From Chara braunii (lineage: Eukaryota; Streptophyta; Charophyceae; Charales; Characeae): a stretch of 28,915 nt of DNA. The notes under the pieces were generated by a model that worked only from the letters and a program-made list of their open reading frames with translations, had not been told where the DNA came from and did not search any database. The position numbers were made by a program, and so were the translations under genes. Of the stretch, positions 8,584 through 17,314 are shown in pieces; the stretch's first letter is position 1, and every line of letters begins with the position of its first letter. The DNA lies in assembly GCA_003427395.1 (NCBI GenBank), contig BFEA01000261.1, forward strand, positions 1,368,629 to 1,397,543, in the 5' to 3' direction.

Positions 8584-9150
8584 TTGAAACCAACTCTTGC
8601 GATTGATTGGATTGCCATGTGGACTGACGGCCTCAACCCGACTGGATGCCTGCCTCCCGTATCCCCACCACATCCCTTCCCGTACAACGAGAAAAGGACA
8701 CGTGTATGCGAGTGGAACGTACGAGAAGCCGTCGCCAAGATCGGCGTCCGATACTATTTCCCTCCCGAAACTCGGTGCTCCGGGTTTGTTGGTGCTGGCT
8801 TTGTTATTATCGATACACATTTTTCGCCTTATTCGTTGCTATTACCGTTTAATGAATCGATCGTCATTCCGTGGACGGCAGTGACGCCTCATTGGCCTAA
8901 CACTCTGTGCAACACTTGTTGTCGCTTCGAGCGTTACCAATCAAAAGGCTTCCACTACCGAGTATGGAGTGAGGACGAGCATAAGGAACGAGCTACGCGG
9001 TTGAGACCCTCCACGTCAGATTCTGAGTTATGCAATGAGCGGCGTCGGGACTTGATCCGACAGCGGGACACCAAGTGCGTCCCTGCTCCCTTTCACGCGA
9101 AGTGGAGAGCAACGGCCCGATGGGAAGTTCAACGATACTTTTTGGATTGA
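8584..9150 (+). other. Long open frame in the left LTR, no sign of selection
   Basis: The frame is open for about 188 codons, the first ATG lies at about 8617, and it ends at TGA 9148-9150. The right-LTR copy (19335-19883) is open for 182 codons and ends in TAA because CAA became TAA. The translations are clearly homologous, with a Cys-X2-Cys and a basic, charged C-terminal half (EDEHKER, NERRRDLIR). By eye I count about 31 amino-acid changes against about 12 silent changes, close to what unselected sequence gives. It may be a former coding region of the element family. I do not recognise the protein. Confidence 0.3.
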
Positions 9151-9378
9151 ACTTCCCCGCGTCGAGCGTCCTGCGTGCGCCTTTTTCTCCCTCGAAACCC
9201 GCGCAGTGATGGACCCTCCCTTCTTACTAAGTCGGATCGGCACAGGGGATTTCGGTTCTGTCCGTGTCCCCACACTCAATTTTCCAAAAATTATTGGCAC
9301 ACCCCATCTCGTTGTTTTTCTGGGCCCCCCTTCCGCAAATTAAACACTCCGAACGGAAGACAGCGCAGGGCGTAAGGT

Positions 9379-9390
9379 TGGTATCAGAGC
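9379..9390 (+). other. Primer-binding site, initiator-Met tRNA
   Basis: TGGTATCAGAGC is the standard 12-base complement to the 3' end of initiator methionine tRNA, used to prime minus-strand DNA synthesis. It sits directly at the end of the left LTR and fixes that boundary and the orientation of the element. Confidence 0.93.
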
Positions 9391-9514
9391 CGACTCGTGT
9401 CAGTTCTGACGATAGTAAGACGAGCTCGCGAGAGGAAGATCAGCTAAACGATGTAATCGTCTCAGTCCTCCCGTCACTCGACAGAGGTCCGCCGAAGCTC
9501 GACCAGAGATGCCC

Positions 9515-10521
9515 ATGGCTGATGCCAATGGAACACCTCCCCGGGTGATGGTAAGCATTCCCGCTACCTACCCATTCTATCCCAACTACACTCATCTAGA
9601 GGCTCGAAGCCGTGCAAGCTCAGGGATATGGCGTCGAGGACCTTCCCCGCGTCATTACCCTGCTACTGCGAAACACCGCACATGATTGGTTTAGAAGGCA
9701 TAGATGGGTAGATTGGGACACCTTTAAGAGGGCGTTCTTAGACTAAACAGTCTGAGTGGATGAATAATCTGATTCAGATGCAGGTTTCTCAGATGGATCG
9801 GTTGGAACAAATCGTGACAAAGCTAATGAAAGCAAATTCCAGCCCTTCTCGCCCCGTTCCTGCTCCGTACCCTTTGCTGACCACCCCTCCTGCAACTGGA
9901 TTAGCTCCTCCCGATCCCACTCACGCGGTCAATCCAGCGGGGAGGATCGAATGCTACAACTGTAAACAGCCTTGACACTTTGCACGGGAATGCCCCCAAC
10001 TAAAACGTAATCAACCTCCGCCGGCAGCCGCACCCGTAACCTTGAATCAAGGTCGGGTGGCCGCAGTATTGGAAGCCGCAAGGGAAGCTTCCTCCTTCTT
10101 GACCGAACAACTGCCTTCAACCGACCCTATCGCGTCTACTTCGGGATCATCTTTCGAAGTCGCCGATGTCGTTGATCCGACCGAATACCTTCATTTGACA
10201 GGACTAATCGACGCAATCCGACCTGCCAAAGATGAGCTCGAATGGGTCGAGCGAGGATCAGAACCAGGACCACAGTTTCAAACAGGAGAGATCGATGTCC
10301 TACAGATACTCAAACAGTTGGACATCCGAGTTCCGGTCCCCGTAGGACAGTTGCTGACCATATCCGAAGCTGCAAATGATAAACTTCTGCAGCAATGCCA
10401 GAAGAATCAAAAGCGCTTCACATATCAGCGCGTTCAACAGATGCTAAAGAAGAAGAAAGAAGACGAGACTGAGGCAAACCCTCCCCCTGCGACCGAACAT
10501 GCCGCACCAGAGATGGCGTGA
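9515..10521 (+). pseudogene. gag remnant with zinc knuckle and NC-protease linker
   Basis: Gag forms the virus-like particle and binds genomic RNA. A plausible start is ATG 9515, opening on a MADANGTPPRV segment. The core (about 9603-9740) contains EDLPRVITLLLRN...DWF...W..FKRAFL, the pattern of the retrotransposon Gag domain, in another frame; a stop and a frameshift follow and part of the region seems missing. From 9760 the frame is steady. It has a Met/Gln-rich helix, a Pro-rich hinge and the knuckle CYNCKQP-stop-HFAREC, a CCHC finger in which the residue before His, normally Gly, is TGA (9973-9975). The linker (10042-10518) includes a VPVPVGQLLTIS motif typical of the region before protease in Ty3/gypsy polyproteins, and ends in another in-frame TGA (10519). 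Confidence 0.8.
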
Positions 10522-10989
10522 ATCGCCGCTATCTCTTACGCAGAGAAAAATCATTTTGTGCGTGTCCGATCGGTATTATGGAAAAGTGTCGAGTGTGATT
10601 GCGAAGTCTGGGGTAAACCGTTTTATGCTCTTATTGATACCGGATCATCGGTCGTAGCCATATCCCTGGACACAGTCAGAAAAACGGGCCGACTGAACTT
10701 GATCCTTCCACTACCGGGGAAGGACAATTACGTCTTGGCCGACGAAGAAGTCATAAATATAGTAGGAATCATTGAGAACGTAGCGGTCAAGGTAGGTCGA
10801 GTGCACGTTCTGGTTAATGTGCTAGTCATCGATGTGCACTCTTATTCGGTACTGTTGGGACTGCCCTGGGCGATGGCGGTAGGAGCACGGATACACTTCA
10901 ATTCTAAACAACTCGTCCTCACGCATAAACGCTGCTATTACGGGTCTCTACTCGATCACTGTAAAAGAATCCCAGTATTGTCCGGATAG
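10522..10989 (+). pseudogene. Retropepsin-like aspartic protease domain
   Basis: It continues the gag frame after the TGA at 10519. The catalytic motif ALIDTGSSVVAIS (about 10627-10665) is intact, and the later hydrophobic LLGLPWA motif (about 10854-10875) is the expected second retropepsin signature. The domain has normal spacing and no internal stop, so protease is the best-preserved enzyme of the element. A TAG at 10987 closes the frame, and the following coding continues in the next frame. The enzyme would have cut the Gag-Pol polyprotein into its parts. Because it lies between stops it is not expected to be made in normal amounts. Confidence 0.85.
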
Positions 10990-11699
10990 GAGTGATCCAG
11001 CTCCCGAACCCGGAAGATTCTCCCCCAAACAATGACGAGGAACGACACCTTGCAGGAGAAGGTGAGTATGATGAACGCGATTATGAGGAGGAGTTCAACT
11101 ACATGCCTACCGAAAAAGAATGGGAACAATTAGTTGAAATGTTCGGTTGCGAGACGAAAGAGGAGTTTCGAATGATTCCCGCAACCGCTCGAACATTTGA
11201 TCAGAGCTCAGGAAGTGGTGAGCCTAGCCATACCCTGTCTACCGAAAAACGGATTCCCGCCACGTCATTCCTAGGGGAACTGATCTTGCAGATTTCAGAT
11301 ATGGCTGACTCCTTGGAACCCCCTCTCACGATATACGAGGGCGCACTTTCACTCCGAGCTAGGTATCAGCAGATGAATGAGTACCTGGATCTTTCTGTCT
11401 CTCCACCTAGATCATTACTCATGCAAGGAGCCATGATCGCCCTAATCAAGCAAGAAGCAGAAACCCCGATAGATGATGTTCCAAATCTCATGCAGGAAAT
11501 GGCCGAGTTAATAGGATTGGAAGTAGCGGAAAGCACCACTGATTCTAAAACCGACACCGAAATTAAGGAGATTGAAATGATTAATCCGGGCGAATCACAG
11601 ATGATCGTCACCGTCTTCTCGGTTCGAACCAGTAACTCTATGTTCTCAAGCGTGAACGACAGGCGATCGCGAAGGATGGATTGGATCGATATGCCCTGA
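10990..11699 (+). pseudogene. Acidic spacer between protease and RT, function unknown
   Basis: An open frame of about 235 codons starting at about 10992 and ending in TGA-TAA (11697-11702). It is rich in Glu and Asp, especially at the start (EEERHL-like and DYEEEF segments), and has no catalytic motif I recognise. By position it is part of Pol, fused between protease and RT. The frame differs from that of the protease, so at least one indel separates them. Such a long protease-RT spacer is larger than in many Ty3/gypsy elements. It might hold a lineage-specific domain or only a linker. Confidence 0.6.
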
Positions 11700-11700
11700 T

Positions 11701-12657
11701 AACCCGGTAATCGCAATACCCAGTGACGTCCCCCGAGAAATCCGAAGATGCCTGACTGATGTCTTGCATGAGTATGCTGAGGTGTTGAGTGTGATGATAA
11801 CAATATTGGATTATCCAACGTGATTGAGCATGCGATCCTCACGGGGAATCATCCACCGATTAGCTGTACTCCTTGTTGGTATTCGTCGGCGCAGAGATCG
11901 GCCGCGTTCCAAAGGATAAAGGAGTTCGAAGCTAACGGGTGGATCGAACCCGCCATTAGACCATGGTCGTTTCCGGTAGTGATAATACCAAAACAGGCAG
12001 GAGGAATTCGCATATGCATCGATTATCGAAAGTTGAATAACATCACGATTAAGGATGTGTATCCCCTCCTCTGGATCGATGAGTTGGATTCCACCATCTC
12101 CTTGTTCGAAAAGAAGATCGCCCGAAAACAGCTTTCATTCTTTTCAAAGGGACTTGGCAATGGGTTCGATGCCCAATGGGGATTTGGAATGCCCCAGCCA
12201 CGTTTCAACGCTCGGTGAACATGGCTTTCCAGAACTTCGTGCGAAAAACGCAGCTGGCACAGAGCATAATCAATTATTCTGTGATTGTGTATATGAACGA
12301 TATCCTTATGTTTTCAAATTCCTATGAGGGGCACATGCAGCACATCGAATGCACCTTGCACGTACTGAAGGACGCTGGATTCAAGGTGGCTGGTGAGAAG
12401 TGTCAGTTTTTCCTCACCGAGATCTCCTTCCTCGGCCACGTGGTTACGGACCAAGGGTTGCAACCAGAGCCGCATAAGGTAGCAGTCGTGAAAGACGCGC
12501 CAGTATCAACGTCCGTAACACAAGTGCGTGCCTTTTTGGGTTTGGCATCGTACTATTGAAGGTTTATCAAGGGATTTGCGGTGATCGAGGGACCACTCAC
12601 GAATTTGCTGAAAAAATATCAGTCGTTGATCTGGACCTGCAATGCGATCGGGCTTTC
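11701..12657 (+). pseudogene. Reverse transcriptase domain, inactivated
   Basis: RT copies the element RNA into DNA. The N-terminal part (REIRRCLTDVLHEYAEVL) is in one frame and the next part (from about 11793) in another. The fingers and first palm motifs are clear: GWIEPAIRPWSFPVVIIPK, then CIDYRKLN and a DVYPL..IDEL segment. A deletion plus frameshift at about 12120-12180 removes the segment with the first catalytic aspartate. Coding resumes at 12176 with NAPATFQ. The YxDD box reads YMNDIL, so the first of its two aspartates is Asn. FLGHVV and VRAFLGLASYY follow, then TGA at 12557, and later a frame change and TGA at 12658 in a KLK motif. The domain is certain and the enzyme is not functional. 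Confidence 0.93.
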
Positions 12658-13167
12658 TGAAAACTCAAGGCGACCTTGATTTTGGCTCCAGTCCTTATAA
12701 GACCGGACCCAGAAAAACCCTTTGTCCTCATCACCGATTGGCAGCCTGAGGCGGCCTCAACGATCTTGGCCCAGGTGGGACCAGACGGCCTCGAACACGT
12801 GGTGGAATACGCATCCACGTCAGTGCCTTCCTGTAAGCGCAACTACTCTGCCCCGACAGGGGAATGCTATGCGGCCTTGCGGGGGATCAGTCACTTCCAA
12901 GCGTACTTATATGGTCGGAAGTTTACGTTAGTGACCGATCACGAACCATTGTTGGCAGTGAAGAAGTCCAAGGGTTACTCAGGGATGATCGGGCGATGGG
13001 CTACCACGTTGCAAAGTATGGACTTTGACATTCGTCATCGAAAGCACGAGAGACACGACAATGTGGACGGACTGACACGACTCCACCCCCCCGACAAGGT
13101 ACCTAGAAGTGAGGAAGTGATCCCCTGGCGCGACCCGAAGCCAAAGAACGAGCCTCAATACGGATAA
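12658..13167 (+). pseudogene. RNase H domain of Pol
   Basis: RNase H removes the RNA strand of the RNA/DNA hybrid. The frame opens with LKATLILAPVLIRPDP, the usual lead-in after RT. The acidic residues can all be seen: Asp in FVLITDWQPEA, Glu in APTGECYAA, Asp in LVTDHEPLLAV, and the final Asp in a HERHDNVDGLTR segment. WQP replaces the usual Ala-Ser after the first Asp. The domain ends at TAA 13165-13167 and is full length with no internal stop, so it is well preserved compared with RT. It lies downstream of several stops and is unlikely to be translated. Confidence 0.9.
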
Positions 13168-13499
13168 GTAGAGATCCTGCCGAAGGGATAAGTGGACACG
13201 TGCACCCAGTCCCGTCCCCCTCCCTCTCCCTCTCGCTCTCTCCCTCGGAATAATGGAAACCCCATCTTCTTCTGCCTCTCCCACCTCTTCCACTCCCCTC
13301 GCTCATTCGAACTTTCTCGCCAATCTCCCAGACAAATTCTGTTATTTTTGCACGTGCATTGCCCGAGTTTATGGAGTAAACTGCAATCCCTTTGAGTCTG
13401 GATTCACTGACTAGGTAGAATGTGCCACGTGTGTTAATCGCGCTCATGGCGTGTGTGTTCAATACAAAACAAGCAGTAAAGAATGAAGATGCCCACTGT
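13168..13499. other. Gap between RNase H and integrase, no conserved coding
   Basis: This pyrimidine-rich stretch (CCCTCTCCCTCTCGCTCTCTCC near 13217) and the sequence after it show no integrase or RNase H motif. It may be a degenerate connection or an inserted fragment. Confidence 0.4.
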
Positions 13500-14934
13500 G
13501 TAGAATGGACAAACTCCCTACGGAAGTGCGTTTCGAGGCCGCCCGAACGGATGACCCTGAATATGACGGACGGATAAAATATTATTAGCCAAATTAGCTG
13601 GCCAACCATTGGACCATCTCACTAAGCACGACAGGCGTCGGACCACCGAGAGGTCCTAAAATTATCGATGGATCATCGGTCATTTGGAGAAGCGTAAAAC
13701 AGATGGATCGGGATTATGGTTGACGGTTCCCCATCCCTTCCAGAGATATGACTGATCAGCGCACGGGAAACAAGCCGCTCATTTTGCAATACGTGTCACC
13801 GAAGCAACTATCGATCAAAATCGATGGTTCTGGTTTAATATCCAGGATGATGTAAAGCACGTGGTTGCTAACTGTCTGGTCTGACCGGTCGACTGTGCAT
13901 CCATTCGTGGACCGAATACGATAGTCCTGACGGAGGTAGAACGCCCTTTCCAGCGGGTCAGTATGGATACGACATATATTGATGTGCCACCTGGCCCCAA
14001 CCGTTGTGAATATTCTATTCTCTTGGTGTTAATCAACCATTTATCGAAATATATCGAAGTCTACTCGTGTAAGACTCGTAAGGCCTCAGAGATAGCCACA
14101 TACATCGATCGGTTCCTCAATACTCATCTAGATACAGAGGAAATTCTAACCAATAATGAATTTGAATTCAAAGTTGAGATAGAGGAATTACTGATGCGAC
14201 GTGGCGTTACTCTCCGACACACCGCTCCCCATGTTTCCCAATCGAACAGGTTGGCCGAGAATGCAAACCGCATGATTAAGACTGCCCTCCGCAAGAATTT
14301 GGCAGCTAATGACACGCGTCAGTGACCCGAGATTGTCTACCAAATCGTCGGGATCCATCGAGAGACCCCTCATGAGTCCACGGGGTTCACCCCCTTCCAG
14401 CTTCGGACCAATAGCCTTCCATGTGTCGATAATCGGGGTATCTCAGAAATTGTTGAAAAAGGGGGCAAGGACACGCGTGCGGCCCTTAAGGCCAAAGCCA
14501 AGCGGTATGCGTATTTAATGGAAAGGGTCATTCCTAAGCTAGCCCGGAAAAGACAGAAAATGACCGCACAAGCCCATGGTAGACAGGTCCGTAGCTACGA
14601 GGCCCGAAATGGGAATGCAAGCCCGCAACACCAATATAAGCTAGGGGACCTGGTGCAGGGACGCAAATGTGCACGCGACCGTAAACTCTCTGCCAAATTC
14701 TCTGGTTGTTTTCGCGTTGTAGAACTTGGTCCTAACGGAGCCAACACGGTGCGCATCTCTCCTGAGGCCAGCGCCGGCCATAGCTCCCTCCCCATTGTCC
14801 GCCATACCTCTTACCTTCGTCCCCTCCCTCCTTCTGAGAACCCTAATCCCTCTTCCTCTTCTTCCTTCAGCGCAGACGAGGAACTTGTTTCCTTTCCTTC
14901 GTCTGATTCTACCTCTCCTTCACCTTCGCCATGA
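13500..14934 (+). pseudogene. Integrase with zinc finger, catalytic core and C-terminal domain, inactivated
   Basis: Integrase joins the DNA copy to the host chromosome. The N-terminal HHCC finger region (about 13760-13900) reads AAHFA, then WFWF..DDVKHVV, then NCLV followed by TGA (13882) where the last or next-to-last Cys is expected. The catalytic core keeps Asp in MDTTYIDVPP (about 13963). The second aspartate region reads TNNEFEF, so that Asp is Asn. The Glu is present in SNRLAENANRMIK. A TGA at 14323 sits where Trp is usual before the PEIVY segment. Earlier stops (for example TGA 13753) also occur. The C-terminal part (about 14635-14820) has YKLGDLV, FSGCFRVV and VRHTSYLRPLPP, the usual small beta-barrel tail, followed by a Ser/Pro-rich end. 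The frame ends at TGA 14932-14934. Confidence 0.9.
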
Positions 14935-15416
14935 GTTTTGTCATTGAGCCGGCTCTTCCACCTGAACTTCTTCAGCCCCGAGCTTTATTGCAGTTTCGCC
15001 AAGTCACGCACCCTCGTCTCAGTCCCGATCTTCTCCGATTTGCGCGACTCTTCAGTCACAGAGCCTGGTGCGCCGCCGTAGAGATAACAATATTGACCAA
15101 TGAAGGTTCAACAGTCATCTTAGCAGAAGTGTCAGGATTTGAGCGCTTCTCACGACCTACTCAGAGCGACGTGACGGTGATCATAGCTTTCAGTGGCGAC
15201 CTGTGTACCATCAGCGTGCAGCGACGCGATGAAGTGGTGACCAATCTTTACGAGTGGGGACAGGCGTTGGTAGCTGATTGGCGGCAGCGACTGGCTCAAC
15301 CCAGACGACAGGTGGTGGGAACCGAGTGTATTGACGCCTTTTCTCTTCGAACTAGCGCCACCGACCGCCCCGCTCGCCCGCTTCCCCATCTTCATCCCTA
15401 CCCCAAACGCCGATGA
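14931..15416 (+). CDS. Post-integrase open frame A, unknown
   Basis: The ATG at 14931 overlaps the Pol stop as ATGA, so the two frames are directly joined. The frame is open for about 161 codons. The middle (ITILTNEGSTVILAEVSGF and VTVIIAFSGDLCTISVQ) alternates hydrophobic and polar residues like beta strands, followed by a WGQALVADWRQRLAQ helix-like stretch. The end is Pro/Arg-rich. I recognise no family. It lies where some retroelements carry env-like or other accessory genes, but it has no clear signal peptide or membrane segment. It may be a genuine extra gene of this lineage; the rest of the element is too decayed to assume function. Confidence 0.4.
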   Translation: MSFVIEPALPPELLQPRALLQFRQVTHPRLSPDLLRFARLFSHRAWCAAVEITILTNEGSTVILAEVSGFERFSRPTQSDVTVIIAFSGDLCTISVQRRDEVVTNLYEWGQALVADWRQRLAQPRRQVVGTECIDAFSLRTSATDRPARPLPHLHPYPKRR

Positions 15417-15668
15417 ATCGCTTCTCCACCTTCTCTCTCCCCTCCGACCTTCCGACCATCTGGCCATCTTGGGCCGATCCCCTTCTCACTCTGGAAATTC
15501 GTCCCGCCCTGATCCTTCCCAGCCTACATCCGTAAGTGGACTAAATTCACGACGATCAGTGTGTGCATGCTCACGCTGAAGTGCCACTGATCGCAATATT
15601 ACAGCAATCGGGAGTTGGAGCACTGTAACGTGATATCCGTGGTGCTGACATAGTTGTGGCTGAAAGAG

Positions 15669-16196
15669 ATGGCAACCAACGGCCTATTGGTATGACTTTT
15701 GTGCGGAGAAGTCGCTAAGAGCGGTCGAGCAACCGTCCCCTACGAGCTTCTCACGTTTTTGTCTCAACTCGTCGATCACCTGCCAACGGACATCATCTCC
15801 TTCAATCCAAGCGATCCAAGCCAGGCTGAGCCTGTGACCTTGGAGAGGAAGTTGACGCCAACCGTAATTTGGGCAAACTGCACGGAAGATTACGGGCAGT
15901 ACCTAAGCGATCACGATCCTACGGTTTGGTGCTACTTGGACCTGGTCGACCTTGCACCGGATAACTCCGACTTCGAAGACTTCTGGAACGCCCATCGGGA
16001 GAACCGAGAAGTACCGTCAGACGACGATTCAGGGCGCATAGCCATCGCGGGGCTGTCAGCAGAAGAAGAATCGGAGGCCCGATTGACCTCAAAAGAAGAG
16101 GAGGAAGCATCCGCGTCGGAGCTGCAAGAAGCTCCCCCAGTCCGTGCGCTACCTGTCAGACGAGGAGGTTCTGCTTTAAATCCCAAAGTCCCTTAG
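15669..16196 (+). pseudogene. Post-integrase open frame B, acidic protein, broken by one TGA
   Basis: From ATG 15669 the frame reads eight codons, meets TGA at 15693, then stays open to TAG at about 16194. The sequence after the stop has a folded-looking first half (PYELLTFLSQLVDHLPTDII, then TVIWANC and VWCYLDLVDLAP). The second half is very acidic with Glu runs (AEEESEARLTSKEEEEASA) before a short basic tail. No known family is recognised. It probably belonged to the accessory region of the element together with frames A and C. Confidence 0.35.
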
Positions 16197-16215
16197 GACG
16201 CCGCCAGTCGACACG

Positions 16216-17001
16216 ATGGCGCAACAGCCTCTCGCCGGTGCCGCCGCTCTCGCTCACCATCTCCCTCCGTATCCGCCCCCTCCGCGTTTCGTCCCCGTCC
16301 TCCTCCCGGCCCGGACGTACCGTCCTCGTCCCGTCTACCTCTCCTTTTGTCCCCTCCCCCCCCTTGAATTCCCTTTGAATTATCGTGTCTTTGCCAACCA
16401 CGCGTTCTGTCATCACTTCGCCGTGCGACTTCTGTGTACGATTTTCCCTCATCGCTCCCCCTCCTTCCCTCTCAACATTCTCCTCTTCAACGTCGCCTGG
16501 GTACAGTTCAACCATATGGAGTTGTATTGTATTATCTCCGGCACCTTTCCCGCCGTGGAGGATTACGAGTCCCTAAGGGATAACGTCCTCCGTACCATCC
16601 CCTCTCTATATCCTGATTACCTACTATCCCTGTCCCCACCCAAGAACAACCATTTCGTCAAAACGGACATATTATATTTTTTGAACGAAATCAAAACAGA
16701 GTTGCTTGAGACCAGATACGTGTAAGGGGTCCAGCGTTCTGGGAACGCCGGACCCCCAGGAACCAAAAATTCCGACCGGATTTTGGCCAAAAAACTCAAT
16801 TTTGATTTCGTTCAAAAAATATAATATGTCCGTTTTGACGAAATGGCTGTTCAATCATCGATTTCCCCGCGCTCACCGGATCGTACACTTCGTCGATCTC
16901 GGTGACGAAGCGGCGGATTACTTCCCTCTGCTCCCACCCAAGTGGCCCCGACCTCTCCATCACCCTCTCCTTGTCGACTACCAGCGGGCGGACTTCCAAT
17001 G
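16216..17001 (+). pseudogene. Post-integrase open frame C, split by a fold-back insertion
   Basis: From ATG 16216 the frame begins with an Ala/Pro-rich stretch. It continues with hydrophobic, folded-looking sequence (NYRVFANHAFCHHFAVRLL, then NILLFNVAWVQFNHMEL) and reaches LSLSPP at about 16641. A 209-bp inverted-repeat element then interrupts it. On the far side a different frame gives NHRFPRAHRIVHFVDLG and DYFPLLPPKWPRPL up to TGA at about 17000. The insertion plus a 2-bp AA duplication is 211 bp, and 211 bp is exactly the shift between the two frames, so the two halves were probably one gene before the insertion. I do not recognise the protein. Confidence 0.4.
16644..16852. mobile_element. 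MITE-like fold-back insertion with 53-bp inverted repeats
   Basis: The left arm 16650-16696 is a perfect 47-bp reverse complement of 16800-16846. Six more bases pair with one mismatch, giving 16644-16696 and 16800-16852. The middle holds a second hairpin, 16726-16739 against 16744-16757 (GGGGTCCAGCGTTC, one mismatch). AA flanks both ends (16642-16643 and 16853-16854), a possible 2-bp target-site duplication. It has no coding capacity. The perfect arms, against LTRs that differ by several percent, point to a later insertion or to repeated repair of the palindrome. Confidence 0.75.
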
Positions 17002-17314
17002 ACAGGGCAGGTGTGCAGAGCACACGGAGAACCAGTGGAGGATGATGGCGTCACCTGGACGATCTCCGGTGATCAAGAATACAAGGGGATTACAACAACT
17101 CGATCTAGAGACTCTCGAAGATATTGCAATTGACGTTGGCGTCAACATGAACTCTGACTCAACTATCTCTGTTGATGCGGACGCTCTCTCTCCTAATACG
17201 CTTGGTTCCTCATTCATCCTCTCTTCCCCCTCCTTCCTCTTCCGCCATGAAAACTAACTTCCGAACATGCAATCAGGAGATCGCATAATTTTGGAACCCC
17301 CTGCGCGTCACATA
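17002..17314 (+). other. 3' internal untranslated region before the right LTR
   Basis: Contains a copy (about 17004-17032) of a GTGCAGAGCACACGGAGAAC motif that also lies in both LTRs. It also holds a short open frame (17042-17257) with an acidic, Ser-rich translation that I do not recognise. No clear polypurine tract precedes the right LTR. The 11-mer TGCGCGTCACA at 17302 recurs just after the right LTR. Confidence 0.4.

Larger units (their letters stand above)
6551..9378 (+). repeat. Left LTR of the Ty3/gypsy element, about 2.83 kb
   Basis: It aligns along its whole length with 17315-20129. The start is placed at TGCGACGT because similarity to the right copy (TGTGACGT) begins there. The end is placed just before the primer-binding site, where the copies read GCGTAAGGT and GCGTGAGGT. 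It therefore has a 5' TG but no canonical 3' CA. The left copy carries a CT run of 48 bp (8398-8445) that is only about 22 bp in the right copy. Several long open frames lie inside. Confidence 0.88.

Noticed and set aside
11366-11842. Minus-strand 158-codon open frame across the Pol spacer
   Set aside because: It lies opposite the clear plus-strand Pol reading and has no motif.
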